Assembly: GCF_014805625.2 (NCBI RefSeq)
Contig: NW_023998414.1
Coordinates: 11,822,395-11,886,394 of the forward strand
DNA from: Glossina fuscipes
Lineage: Eukaryota > Arthropoda > Insecta > Diptera > Glossinidae
Direction of reading: 5' to 3'
Length of the DNA stretch: 64,000 nucleotides
A model generated the notes under the pieces. The model made no database searches. It had not been told where the DNA came from and saw only the letters and a list, made by a program, of their open reading frames with translations. A program made the translations under genes and the position numbers. Each line of letters starts with the position of its first letter. Position 1 is the stretch's first letter. Positions 11,312 to 23,420 of this stretch are shown here, piece after piece.

Positions 11312-12150
11312 GAAAGCTAAAACTTGGCGTTCTTAGGTGTTCCAAATACCTATCAAATTTTGAAAATGCAAAACAATTTTACTTTTGGCATGAAAAGGCA
11401 TATGATTCGCCCACAAAAGCCTATGGTGTGTGAGAGGCAAAACAGCGGGAAAACCAACTATGACTTGCAAGCTTGCAAGAAATATCGGGATGATACGAAA
11501 TTCTCCGGCTAATTTGGGTCGTTCAAGCAAGTGAACGTGCTGCAAATCTAAATAATTTTTTCGAAGACATCAAAGCGTCGCCAGACGGCGTTAATAACTT
11601 TCCGATTACTTTGGTAATTGTTTATTTGATTTTTCTAATTTAACAAAGACTTTTTTTTATGAGGAAAAGTTGAGTTAAAATTCGAAATTTTTTCGAACAA
11701 AATTTTAAGATTGCGATTTGTTATAAATAATATAAAGATATTAACAATGGTTTCTCAAAATTAATGTTTGCTGACTTTCTAGCGTACGCAAGATCAAGTT
11801 TATTTCGTACGAAAATATCTTGATGGCTATGGTTTCCGTTACTTCATCAGTTAATAATCAAGTGACGGGTTCTTAACGAATTCATCATTAATTGTAACGA
11901 ACTTTATGCTTACTTCGCAATGCGATTAAAAGTTTAGATAGCAGAGATATTAACGCTATGCTACAAATGGTCTTGAAAATTACGGAAATAACTTAAATGT
12001 AAGCACAACAAAAAAAAAAAAAAAAAAGCAAACACTTTTTATATTTTGTTAAAATGTGTTTTTTTTTTTTTTTTGTTCTTTGCTTTTCCTTGCGGTAAAT
12101 AGCATGTCTATGTATGTGGCAATTTTATACTTTTACGCAAAAGCACACAC
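11312..12150. other. Unique noncoding stretch
   Basis: Frames of 62-70 codons overlap on both strands at 11324-11545, but I recognise neither. I looked for more of the polo kinase domain here on the minus strand and did not find it. Poly(A)/poly(T) runs lie at about 12010-12075. Confidence 0.4.
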
Positions 12151-12191
12151 GGAGAGATAGAGAAAGAGAGAGAGCGAGAGAGAGAGAGAGG

Positions 12192-12222
<31 letters not shown>

Positions 12223-12615
12223 AGAGAAAGAAAAGTAAGTTTAACATAGCAAACAGGCAGTAAACGAAAGTTAAGAGCAAGTTTGAAATTAAAACTAAAT
12301 GTTGTTTTTTGTTTTTATACTTCTTTCAGTTTTAGTTGTGAATAAAAGCTGTTTATTAACAGCAGTAGGGCTGCCATATGGTAATTATAGTTTTAAAGAT
12401 AATAATAATGCTGATGATGATGACACTTTTGTTGGTGATGATAGTGATGTTGGCGACGTTTATAGATGTAATAGCGATAGTGGCGGCATTTTACTAACAG
12501 TTGTATGACAAACTTTCACTATGTTTTAATTAACAGTTTATCATAAGAAGACATACATACACACACACACACACATACAATTACACGCACTTACGCACAC
12601 AAATAAACAATGTCA

Positions 12616-12664
<49 letters not shown>

Positions 12665-12749
12665 ATATCTATATATGTTTATATATATAAAAGTCAGGAA
12701 GTACGAAAATGTTTGGAATGTTCTCCTTGCTCTCAAACTTCTCCGTTGT

Positions 12750-12787
<38 letters not shown>

Positions 12788-13495
12788 ATTTTATCTCTCT
12801 TTCTTTTTCTTGCTCTTCTTCTTTTTCTCTATATCCCTTTCTCTCTTTATTTATAGTAGAAACAATTTAAATTGCCTTAATGTCTGTCTGCTTAAGGTGT
12901 CTGTTAAGTTTTTATCTATTTTCAACGAACAACATACTGTTGACTGATTGTTTTGTTGTCTGTTGGCTGTCTGTCTTTCTGCAAATGTGCCTATGATTAT
13001 TTTCTCTTTTGTTAAACGAGGGTGCACTGCGGCTTTATATATAATAAAGGATATGCGGTTTTCTCAATATATGAATACATATAGACAAATATATTTATAT
13101 AAATGTGTGTGTGTGTGTGTAAGTGTATATTTATACGTCTACTTTAAAACTATTCTTAACGAATTCTTTTAAAATCTTTTTCTTCTCTTTTCTGTCTTAT
13201 AACTAACAGTTGCCTTTAAGTTGTTTTTACGCTTCTATATATAAAGTTGTTAAGGGTTTTTATTATTATTGTTGCTGTTTTTGTTGCTATGATGGGTTTC
13301 CTACATGTTGCATGCTAATTAAGTTGTATGAATCTGTGTGTAAAGGAATGAGAGCAGTTACTGTATGTACATACATATATACTTGAATGCATATAAACAA
13401 AAACCCATATATATATATTTATATATACGTATATGTGTATATGTATGTGTATTTTGCAGTTTTTCCACTCTTTTCATACAAACTTTGTACGATTA

Positions 13496-13547
<52 letters not shown>

Positions 13548-13640
13548 TTTTGCAAATTTTTGCAAAATAATCATCATCACTACACGAGTGTAAAGTTGTG
13601 CACTATTCTATCCATATAAGAAAGTGAAAGTTTTGAAGAA
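12151..13640. repeat. Dense simple-sequence cluster
   Basis: Arrays in order: (GA)n 12151-12234, GAT-rich 12400-12480, (CA)n about 12559-12574, (TA)n 12619-12652, (CT)n 12753-12787 grading into CT-rich sequence to about 12850, (GT)n about 13103-13121, and (TA)n 13507-13539 with poly(T) directly after. Frames through this region are translations of the repeats. Confidence 0.85.
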
Positions 13641-14689
13641 AAGTTTCTTAAGAGTTTTACTTCAAGAAGAGAAAATTAGAGGTATTCCGTCGGATCGTTT
13701 GATATATATGCACTTTTTGTTGTTTTTTGTTGTTGTTTTTTCCTTTCTTCTTTTTCTTATCTTCTTGACGAGTAAAATATTGAAAAGTTTCCTTTTATAG
13801 GATATATGGGTTATTTATGGTATTTATAAAAGTGAAAGCTTTACTTACTTTAAGGGTTGCTTACGAAAGAAATTAAAAAAAAGTAAAAAATAAATTTATT
13901 AAATGAAAAATGAGAAAACATAATCGAAAGGCAACGACGTGTTAATGCAAGTGAAGTTCTATAAGCCGCTAAATTTGAAAAAGTTATAAGTCTAGTTATT
14001 CATAAGTCGACCGATTAAAGAGATTTTGTATTTAAATTGATTTTAAAATGTTGGCATAAATGACAACAAAGGCATTTTCTTTAGCAGTAGGGTACAAAAA
14101 GTGACAGTGCGGCATGTAAATACAACATCTCTTGTTCTCTTGAATATTCTTTGATATAAAATTTTGATTTCTCCCATTTGATTGATCCCATTCATCATTC
14201 AATTCTACTACTTAAAGTCTACGATATTCCCGGTTGTGATAACATATACAGGGCTGGTCTTGCGATTGAATCCAAGTTACATAGCCTGACATAGCCTTAA
14301 AGGAGGAGAGATGAGTATCTTTGTGAAAAGATCGTTCTTGCATGTACAAGAAATTTAAATTTATATGAATTATGTAAATGTTCCATCCTTTCGGCACTTC
14401 CTAAAATATCGGATAAAAATAAGTTAAGGCCAACTAATTAACACTTTACATCGTATTGCGTATCAAAGTTCTTCCACAGATCTCTTCATAGCATAATATG
14501 AAAAATTGTACCTTAATTTTCTTACGAAATTTTTAGTATTGGAAGCGATCTGATAATTGTCCTGTTTATGGTTCAAATTGACCGCACTACGTTTTTATAT
14601 GCTAGATCACAATTTCGTAGCACTTATATGAAATATTAAAAACTTCTTTTTTTTTTAATAAAGCTTTGCGATATCGAGCCACTTTAGTT
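13641..14689. other. Noncoding AT-rich stretch
   Basis: No recognised gene or element. A 61-codon minus-strand frame at 14212-14397 has no family resemblance that I can see. Confidence 0.4.
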
Positions 14690-14790
14690 CAGGCGTAGCG
14701 TAGATGCTTGGTTGGACGGACATCGTCCGCGGACAGACATGCTTAAATCGATTAAAAGTGGTCTATTTTCAGTCCGTCCGAGTATATCAA
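14690..14790 (-). repeat. TGTCCGTC dispersed repeat, fragment
   Basis: The phrase GGACAGACATGCTTAAATCGATT (minus strand AATCGATTTAAGCATGTCTGTCC, shown here in parts of the family pattern) plus nearby GGACGGACATC and CAGTCCGTCCG are the hallmark block of the family, in minus orientation. Confidence 0.55.
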
Positions 14791-16725
14791 CATTTGCTTA
14801 ATGCAGTCACACCTCGTCCCTTATCACAATTGGTTTCAATACGAAAGTTTATGAACGGCACCCGGTTATATATGAATGAATGAATGATTGCATGAAAGTG
14901 AATGATTGTATAAGAAGCTTCGGCGTTTCTACGCTTTAATATGCCTGAAACGCATTGAATCTGTGTAGCAGGCAGATTTGATGGCCAGGAAATGGTAACA
15001 AAAATTTGCAATGACAATTAAAGGCTATGGATATCTACGATATATTTGTGCGAGACAGCAATAGGCAAAGATGCGGAAATGCTGATTCAGTCAAGTTTCC
15101 AAGTTTCGTGCATAACGTATTTGCAAGTGTGTCCAAACTATAAGTACTTAGGTGCTGTAAAGTGAACGAAAAAAGTTTGCTTATTCTCATTTCCTGGCAG
15201 TCGATATAAAAAGTTTTACTTAACAATTTCTTATGTGAAATTTTTTTGTTTTTTTTTTTTTTTTTCTCTTCGAACCAGTTTAAAACTGTTGCAGTTATTG
15301 TCTTTTAAAATATATCGATGGATTTTTTTTTTTTTTTTGCAATTTCATTCATTTATTTATTTATTTATTTTTTTTTTTTTTCTTTAAATTAGTAAATCAT
15401 TTTTATGGCTGAGTGTAGGCGTTTACTAAACGGTAAAAAACACTAAAAAATTACCCTAAAAAATGCACGATTCATTTGTATTATTATTTAAAGAAATGAA
15501 GCAAAAAACCTTACCACACACATACTTTTCAAGCAAAAGGAAAAAAAAAAAAAAATAATAATAATAATAAAAACCCATATTAACTGCTATTTTATTACTA
15601 GGCATACAAATGCACAGGCTCACCGCCCCACAGCATTAATATTCATATGTAAAGTTGAAATATGAGTTTCATGTGTTATTTTTCTTTTCTTGCATTTCGT
15701 TTCTTGCAAATATAACTTTACACGCGCTGACCTCTGAACTCCTAAGATATGATACCACAAATGCAAATGTTGCTTGAAGGGGATAATGAAAGAGACAGAG
15801 AGAACAAGAGATACACATATATATATAGAAAGACAGAGAGAGCGAGAGAGAGGGAGAGAAAAAAAAAAGGAGAGAAAGACAGATGCAAAAAGACAAATGC
15901 AAATGATGAGAGAAAGAGGGAGAGAGTGAGAGAGTGAGAGAGAGTGAGCGAGAGAGAGAGAAAAGCAGTAACGTAAAGAGTTCGTAATTGATAATACAAC
16001 TGTGGCTGCATTAAATACGTGCACGAAATTGTGTATTAACATTTAAAAGACAACTTATTGTCTATGTCCGTCCACTTTGTTGTCTATATGTTTGTTTATT
16101 CGTTTCAATTGAAAATTGTTGGTTTGTTAAGTTTTGTGTTTTTTTTATGTCTACTGCGTTAGACGGCAAAATATTTTTCGTGAGTCCAACTGTCATAACC
16201 ACCTGTGAGTTGCTACATGTCAGCATATTTACCCACATGCAGAAATGTCGATTGCATACATATTGCACTTATGTGTGTATGCACTCGCGCGTTTGTGTGT
16301 GCAGTTTTCTTTTAATTTTTTAGTTCATTATATATATATATATAAATTTTTTTTTTTTTTTTCTATCATATAAAAGATAAGCTTGTCAAAATATACAGAA
16401 ACAAAAAGCAAAATTCAAATGTTTTCAATAAATTGCAAAAAAATTTTAAATAACAAGAGTTGAGCATAATATCTGGTATAATAAACAAACCATATATACT
16501 AGATAGTTGGATAAGTTCTAATGCCTATATATGTATAATCAAAATTTTTGAAAATTATTTTAAATCATTGTTCGGTTCATTCATCCATTAGCTACGGCCT
16601 CGACCTTCGCGAGGGAAACAAGTCAAAAATTCATTTTGCGACATTCTTTAAAGATTTCGATACTAGCGACCTCTCAAGTAGTTTATGTGTGCTGTTAGAG
16701 AGAACATTAGTAAAGTGATCTGAAA
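14791..16725. other. Noncoding, GA-rich and homopolymer-rich
   Basis: No coding signal is seen. Poly(T) runs lie at about 15250-15380, poly(A)/(AAT)n at about 15540-15570, and purine-rich GA sequence at 15785-15962; its complement gives spurious SLSLS frames. (TA)n lies near 16331-16345. Confidence 0.6.
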
Positions 16726-17232
16726 ATGTCAGTTTTGCTTATGGATTTGCTTATGGATGTCGAAAATTCAATGAAACATATATGTACCAATGATCAACAT
16801 TTTTTTTTTGTAAATTCTTCCAAGACTATCACTGCCTTAACTAAGATAAACGAATGGACAAATACGCGAACGTATAATGCTCGCTTCAAAAACCGAGAAT
16901 ACATATAACATATCGCCCGAGTACCAATTTTTAAACGAAACATGTCCAAATTGCATAACATTCTTATCGTAAATTTATAAGTTACATCGCGTATAGTGAC
17001 GCTACGTTTGTACTTTTCAAGACAATGGGAAAATCTGAACTTCGTATGTGGTAAAAATACCGTTCATGCAAATAAAGGTTTGGCAAGTTTCGTGCGAGTT
17101 CCGATCGAAACACAGGCAATGCTGAACGTTGCGGTCGGACGAATTCGTCAGTTACTCCAGAAAACAGAGACAATGCAAGTGGAGTTGCAAGAGATAGCTG
17201 AAACCTTGTTGATATCAGCCGACAGGGCGTGA
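16726..17232 (+). other. Two unrecognised coding-like frames
   Basis: A frame at 16726-16908 begins with a true ATG (MSVLLMDLLMDVENSMKHIC). A second frame, 16996-17232, ends in a helix-prone, Gln/Glu/Leu-rich segment (VAVGRIRQLLQKTETMQVEL and a further 15 or so residues) before a stop. Both are less repetitive than most frames in the window. They might be a decayed retrocopy of a coiled-coil protein, but I cannot name a family, and no poly(A) tail or direct repeats were found. The 5' end of the short mariner lies 85 bases to the right. Confidence 0.2.
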
Positions 17233-17316
17233 GAATCGCACGACCATTTGGCCATGAGAACGCTGCGCTCGAAGTGGATGCAGAATTTGCTAAATTTCGA
17301 CAAAAGCACTAACTAA

Positions 17317-17792
17317 TAGGTTGGAGGGAAAGTTCTGGCATATTTTATTCATGTACTTTGCTTGATCTTCAACAGTTGCATGATGAATGCCTAACTCTTC
17401 TGCAATATCCCGATTGTCTTGAAAAGGGGCAAAGCATCATAGCATAGTGAAAATAGTGTAGCGTTTTTTATGTATTCGGATGACGAAATTGCAAAAAAAA
17501 AACCCTATCCAAAATGAAGAAGAAGACACACATTCTCCAGAGTCAGACCCGAGAAATTATTTGCTTATTGCAAGAGATTGCAAGAATGGCCGCCAGAAGG
17601 AGATATGGTTTCAGTGAAGAGCTGATTGCCGAGACTGAAGACTATTTTGAAGGCATAGCAATATCAGAGAAGAAGTGTTGAAAGGATTAATTTATGGTTA
17701 TAAGAGATCATGTTAACGAATAAAGTAAAAATTTGCTTAAAAGTTCTTGTTTGTTTTATTTGTCATCCTATAAACTTATTGGGCGGTCTATA
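17317..17792 (+). mobile_element. Internally deleted mariner-family element
   Basis: The left end after a TA (17317-17318) reads GGTTGGAGGGAAAGTTCTGG, a typical mariner terminus. The right end, read inwards from the TA at 17791-17792, gives GACCGCCCAATAAGTTTATA. Between them only the transposase C-terminus survives: RRRYGFSEELIAETEDYFEG (about 17598-17657) matches the conserved mariner NEELIAETEAYFE region. A detached tail, RDHVNE and a stop (17703-17723), matches the GDYVEK-type C-terminus. The catalytic triad is wholly absent and the 476-bp length is about a third of a full mariner, so this is a non-autonomous remnant. Confidence 0.7.
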
Positions 17793-18620
17793 GCGTTTCT
17801 TGGATGGGAAGTAGAAAAACAATTGAATTGCATATATTGAAAGCTTCAATTGTGCGTTTTTGCTTACGAGTCGTATTGCTAAGTAAATGTTGTGAAGGAT
17901 GTTAAAGCTTAACTAAGTCTCTGTAATGCGTAGAAATTCTTGTTATCGGGTAACGGGTTAGGAATTTTTTTATCAGCTCAATAATTACTAATAACTGTAT
18001 CCTATTGCGATAGATTGATTAATAATTGATTTTCCTTTTTTTTCTTCTTCTTCTTCTTTTTTCATTCGCAGGACATTTCTCGACGAAGAAAGGATGATAT
18101 CATCAAAATTCAAAATTTATTAAAAACGTTGGCAGCGTACATATATGTATGCATATATACAAATATATATTTATATGTATATATATATATATATATATAC
18201 ATATGTATTATAAATTACAAACTACTTGACAAAAAGTAATTTCCCCTTTTGACATTGCGACCATTTTTCAAAGATTTAAAATAAATTTAGCAAATATTGT
18301 GTTTTTCCCTTTATATAAAATTCTTTAGCGTTGTTGAAAATTTTAAAGTTATATAAATCAAAAAAGCAACAAAACAAAAAAAAAAAAAATTCAATTTTTT
18401 CGGTGATTTTGCGAAAACTCTGAGAGTTTTGTTCTCCTTCGCATCAAATATCCAGTAATATCCAGTAGAAAAAGGAAAAACATTACAGCAGAGGGCGACA
18501 GCTCAACGGCCAAAATAAATTAATATCTTATGGATTGCTGGACGGGTAACGCCCGACTGGCGCGTGTTTTAGTTTAAGGTAAGTTCTAATTATTTGTTAA
18601 TTATTTTGAAAATGTTAGTG
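17793..18620. other. Noncoding AT-rich stretch
   Basis: Nothing recognised apart from a (TA)n tract at about 18176-18199 and a poly(A) at about 18376-18390. Confidence 0.5.
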
Positions 18621-18626
18621 TATTTA

Positions 18627-18900
18627 TACCCTACACCACTCATTACACAAGCGTATATTAAGTTCGTGCGAATGTTGCAGAAATAAATTCTGTTTGTCTG
18701 TCCGGCTGTCCGTCTTGTGTATTCGCAGTTTTTGAGATACTTTGACGAAATTTGGTACATCAACGTGTTTTGACCCGAACATGAATCCTATTAAAAATTG
18801 TTCCGATCGGTCCAATTTCCATATAATATTTCACTTTATTCTCCGAATAATTGCATTAAACGAAGTGGCGTAGGGTATTTAATGATGCGTTGTAGCCCAC
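18627..18900 (+). repeat. TGTCCGTC dispersed repeat, near-complete copy
   Basis: It opens with TTATACCCTACACCACT and GTATATTAAGTTCGTGC, has the TGTTTGTCTGTCCGGCTGTCCGTC block at about 18691-18715 (quoted here as its family signature), then AAATTTGGTACATCAACG. It closes with GTAGGGTATTTA and GCCCAC near 18870-18900. The same order of phrases recurs at 20377, 32341 and 41035. The inverted ACCCTACACCACT / AGTGGCGTAGGGT ends suggest a foldback structure. It resembles repeats widespread in calyptrate fly genomes. Confidence 0.65.
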
Positions 18901-19844
18901 TGTATTGTTTCTATTTAATATTTAAGCAAGTACGCGATTATTATAATTGAAAATAACATACAATGTATAAAAAAGGGTGAGGAGTACGGTGAGAGAAGCA
19001 AAGCGAGAAAGAAAGAAATAAATAGTAAAAAAAAAAAGAGAATTAAAAAAGAGTGCGCGAAGTCTTTTAAGATCCACTATTTTGGGCGCATTTGATTTGC
19101 GTTATCGCTACGTTAACGTACGTTCGTGAGTAAAGATCATAGAGAAGAGCTTATTTCCTTCAAGCAGATCCTTGCTTATGAGTTGACTGACATGATTACA
19201 ATTCACAATACCGATCATACGTTCTACTATTGCATATATAAAAAAAAAAAAAGGGAAAAGCAAATATGCTGTGACCTCCAGTTGGAATAGGTTAGGAATA
19301 CCTATTTTGAAACGAGCTGCAGCGTCCGCTAAAAAATATAAATTTCTATATCATAAATGTTCTGGTTTGGGAATTACGCAACATATGGATGCACATATGT
19401 TGATACCAATATTATCGAATATTATTAAATATATTATTGAATTTATCTCTTCTATCGTTGAATCATTGAAGGATTGCGGTATATATTCATTTTGTCGAAA
19501 CATTGCCAGCAACCAGAACGAAGTTTCAGAAATCTAATAAAATCATATTCTTGACTAGTCGCAAATTCTGAATTGCTTTAAGCATAGCCATCTGTCCGTC
19601 GGTGCATTTATGTTAGTCTGCCATAAGGATATTTTTGACAGCACAAATGACGTGAGAATTGTTCTAAGCAGGTTGATATTCGAAATGAGCTGAGAACATC
19701 TTTGTTTGCAAAAGCAAAAAAAAAAAAAAAAAAAATGAATTTTTTTGCTAATTATCTATGACTTTTAACAAATAAATTTAAAAAAAATTGTTCTTATCTG
19801 TGCTAATAATATATACATTGAATTTGTTAAAATAAACGTTCCAA
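18901..19844. other. Noncoding stretch with unrecognised frame
   Basis: A frame at 19271-19537 (starting TGT/ACC context, no clear ATG support) ends NQNEVSEI. It is of mixed composition but matches no family known to me. Poly(A) runs lie at about 19240 and 19716. Confidence 0.35.
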
Positions 19845-19940
19845 TTATGAAAGACAGACGGACGGACAATCGCTGATCAAGATTACATGTAAACATTTAT
19901 AAGTCTCTTAAGGGATTGCACTGCACCACTCAAACAGCTT
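19845..19940 (-). repeat. TGTCCGTC dispersed repeat, fragment
   Basis: AAGACAGACGGACGGACAAT at about 19851-19870, followed by a CACTGCACCACTCA phrase, gives the family hallmark in minus orientation. Confidence 0.5.
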
Positions 19941-20221
19941 AAAATAGAGTCGTTTTTTTTTTAAAAATGTACTCGACAAAGGTAGTGAACATATTTTTCA
20001 ATATTAAAAGCAAAAATTATTAAAGGCGTCTGCGAAGCGTTATGCAATCCGGGCAAATTTAAACCAAAAAATTTTTATTTGAAAAACAAATTTTTTTTGT
20101 TTTGTTTTTAATAAATTAATCCAGTGGTACAACAACTCGAGAATACTTTTTCAAAGTTTCAAGTGAATGGGATTAGAGTTCGAAAGGGAGAGAGTATTTG
20201 AAAAGAAGTATTATTAATTTA

Positions 20222-20222
20222 T

Positions 20223-20257
<35 letters not shown>
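20222..20257. repeat. (TAC)n microsatellite
   Basis: About twelve uninterrupted trinucleotide units. Confidence 0.9.
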
Positions 20258-20258
<1 letters not shown>

Positions 20259-20376
20259 CCTTCTACTTTATTTTGGTATATAATTTTCTTCGATCTTATT
20301 AAGACTTTGCACACTTCTTTTAAAAAGCATTGACTAATGATTGAACCCCCCATCAAATATTTATCTTAAGTTTTTT

Positions 20377-20770
20377 CACCCTACACAATTTATCAAATAG
20401 GGTATATTAAGTTTGTGCAGACGACACCGACGTTGTACCGATCGATTCAGAAAATGATTCTGAATCGATTTAAGTTTGTCTGTCCGTCAGATCGCCAATT
20501 CTGAGATATGATTTGATAGAGTTTGGTATACCGGCATGTTTTGCACCAAGGACAGACGCTATGAAAAACGCAGCGGATCGCATTACTCTTCGTGCAATAC
20601 GGTGACGATCAGAAAGACGTTAGAAACGAGGAAGAGATAGGGAAACGGTAAATGTCGAACCCGCGAACAAAGACTTGATAGTCGCGATTCCCATCTACGC
20701 TACTCGTGCGGATGCTTGGTGGCGTAAGCTGTTTGATGGTGGGCCACGACCCACTATAACGTCATTACTT
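20377..20770 (+). repeat. TGTCCGTC dispersed repeat, long copy
   Basis: It begins CACCCTACACAATTTATC and GGGTATATTAAGTTTGTGCAG, carries GTTTGTCTGTCCGTC near 20474-20488, then GAGTTTGGTATACCGGCATG and GCACCAAGGACAGACG. It ends in GGTGGGCCACGACCCACTAT near 20740-20760. That terminal phrase recurs inverted near 60428-60447. A local palindrome centred on GATTCAGAAAATGATTCTGAATC lies at 20446-20470. Confidence 0.65.
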
Positions 20771-22560
20771 GTTTTATTAAAATAATTTTTCTTTTACCTG
20801 CAATTTATTAACTTTCATCTGCAATCTAAGGACTCTGTCGCTTTTGATGCATCTATGAAAGGTAAAATTGCATGCTTCACACTTTACGTGCTGCGAAATG
20901 AGAGAGAAAGTGAGGAAGAAATGTATAACTCTCACGACTAACGTCACAATTTTCGTTCAAAGCTTTTAATTGCTTGGCAAAAGACATCAGTTAGCCGATT
21001 AGAGCAATTAGGAATTAAGAGGCGGGACGTTACGATATTCCGGGATTTGGCACCGTCAGTCTGTCTCGAAACGTTTAGGGAAAATCTCCAAATTTTAAGG
21101 AAAAGTTTTCTTTCAGTTAATGAATCGTTTTCTCTATGCGGTTTAGAGCATTTATTAAACCAATAAAAAAAAAAAAAAAAAATTTTTTTTTATTAAATTT
21201 TGAATGGTGTTAGTCCTTAAAACGTGTTACAAGCCAAACAACGATCCTAGTTTATTTAGCTAATACAGTGCACTCTTGCACATCTTAAGGAATTTATCAA
21301 GTTGATATGATTGGCTTTTGTATAAAAAAAAAAGGGATAGCCTTTATCTCTTATATGCTTAGAGCAGCGAGTATCTAGGTTTCGGCGCAAAGCAAAATAT
21401 AGAGCGGATTAAGGAATATAATAATATTGAGAGATTTTGATGCATTCTGATACTAACCGGCAACTAACCTTGGCGAGCGCGGAACAAATATTCGAGTTTC
21501 TCTCTTGTCAATGTATTTATTGAAAAACCATATAAACAAACATGAAAGTAACTAAAGGTCTCCTCTAAGCCGTACATAGTTTCGTTGTGCTTTTGTTTCT
21601 ATTAAAAAAAAAAAAAAAAAAAAAATTTCTGGCTTTCAAGAGAATCTTAGATGCCTATTAACTTAAACAAATATGCAAAGGTATTTGTTTTTTTTTGTTT
21701 TTATAATTATGAACAAGTCATATTGCATTTTCACTTCACATTTTTCTCTTCAACTATTATACATATTCTCATCCTTGAAGGATACATTATTACGACATAT
21801 TGAAAATGAGAGAAAAAAAGGAAGAAAGTTAAAGTTAAGTAAATGCTTAATAAGCTCAAGGCATTATCAAGAATATTCGAGATCACGTTGATTATTAAAT
21901 TAGTTCTGCAGAGGTGAAGAAAAACTGATGAAAGTACGCGTAGGCAGCACACTAACCGATCGATTAATCGATTTGGTACATACAGGTAGACTTCTGGACG
22001 TTACAAGAGAAATGACAAAGTTATCACACCTTTGTCCTTTAGTAGTGCGTTTTGTCATGTATGTTAACGTTAATGTTATCATTAAGTTTTTTGCACAATA
22101 CTGTATAATTAAGAGTTTTTTTTTTTTTTTTTTTTAATCAATAATTACTAATGCAAAAGAATATTTATTTTGAAAACAACTTTACTTGTAAGTAATTATT
22201 TTGACTAGATATAAAGGTGACCTTGAAAGACTTGTTAAGCTTTATAAAACTATATAAAAAATGACGCCATATTTACCGAGACTGACATTTTGAAATTGTA
22301 AACTTTGGTTTTTTTTTTTCACATACATACTGGTATCGTCAGAACGAGATATAAAGAGTTGAAGTATGTTGAACATTTGACGCACATACTTCCGGATCTT
22401 TAGAAACTGAACCACTCAATAGAAATTTTATTGTTGAACTCAACGTAAGAAAAAGATAATAATTATTGCATTGTGATAACTATAATGATCATCATTTGCA
22501 AATGTTTATACAATTATTTTTTTTTTATTTTTATTTTTTTTTAAGTTTTTTTCGTTTAAA
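20771..22560. other. Noncoding stretch
   Basis: Moderate-complexity sequence at 20830-21130 and 21360-22080 shows no recognisable gene on either strand. Frames of 60-73 codons at 21673-22137 overlap on both strands and look like chance. Poly(A)/(T) runs lie at about 21165-21190, 21605-21625 and 22118-22136. Confidence 0.4.
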
Positions 22561-22658
22561 TAAACAGAATGAATGTGGGAAGAGAGAGGGTGAGTAAAGA
22601 GGTGAGGGAGAAAGAGAAAGGCAGATAGCGAGAGGGAAAACGGAGAGAGAAAGAGAGA

Positions 22659-22690
<32 letters not shown>

Positions 22691-23154
22691 ACGAGAGAGA
22701 GGGAGAAAGAAAGAGAGAAAGAAGAGTACGTGGGAAATAGTAAGAGAGGGGGAAAAAAAAGGAGAGGAGAAGCATATTAACAGAATTTATATGTAAGAGG
22801 TTTGCGTATACAGCTGACAATCAAACCTAAACGCATTTCATATTCATATCCGCATTCGTGAAATATCTACACATGTACAGATGTATAAAGACAGCGTATA
22901 GAATGTATAGGTTTTTATACATATAGGTTTGTAGATATATGTTCTCTAATAACTAAAATGACAACAACAATAACAAAAGAAATATATACACACATATATA
23001 TATGTGGACCATAAAGTAAAACAAGCTTTACATAGAGTATAAAATCATTCTATGGGTTAGTTGAATTTTATATATGTACGTGTGTATATGTAAATATATG
23101 AATAGATACGTACATATATTAATACACACACATCCAGGCATACGCACACAAAGT

Positions 23155-23186
<32 letters not shown>

Positions 23187-23294
23187 CAAGGGTACATATG
23201 CACATATAGATATATGCATGGGATCACATTTTATCAAGCGTCGTATATAGCTAAGCTTAAATTTAAATGCTATTCTCAAAATATGTATACGCAA

Positions 23295-23329
<35 letters not shown>

Positions 23330-23420
23330 TGCGTGAATGTATATAAAAATTCTATATAGTATTTAATACTTGTTCTTTATGCGGAAAAAAAAAACATACA
23401 CACACACACACAAAACAAAT
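22561..23420. repeat. Simple-sequence cluster (GA, TA, CA)
   Basis: A purine-rich tract runs about 22575-22770 with (GA)n core at 22660-22690. (TA)n follows at 23155-23181 and 23305-23330, and (CA)n near 23397-23413. The minus-strand SLSLSLS frame at 22506-22820 is the translated repeat. Confidence 0.85.

Noticed and set aside
11333..11545. Upstream kinase domain of the polo retrocopy
   Set aside because: The minus-strand 70-codon frame has no glycine loop, HRD or DFG phrase, and it lies beyond the right direct repeat.
12651..12947. Ser/Leu-rich frames on the plus strand
   Set aside because: Translation of the (CT)n array and neighbouring CT-rich sequence.
15620..16042. 140-codon minus-strand Ser/Leu-rich frame
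   Set aside because: Translation of the complement of a GA-rich tract.
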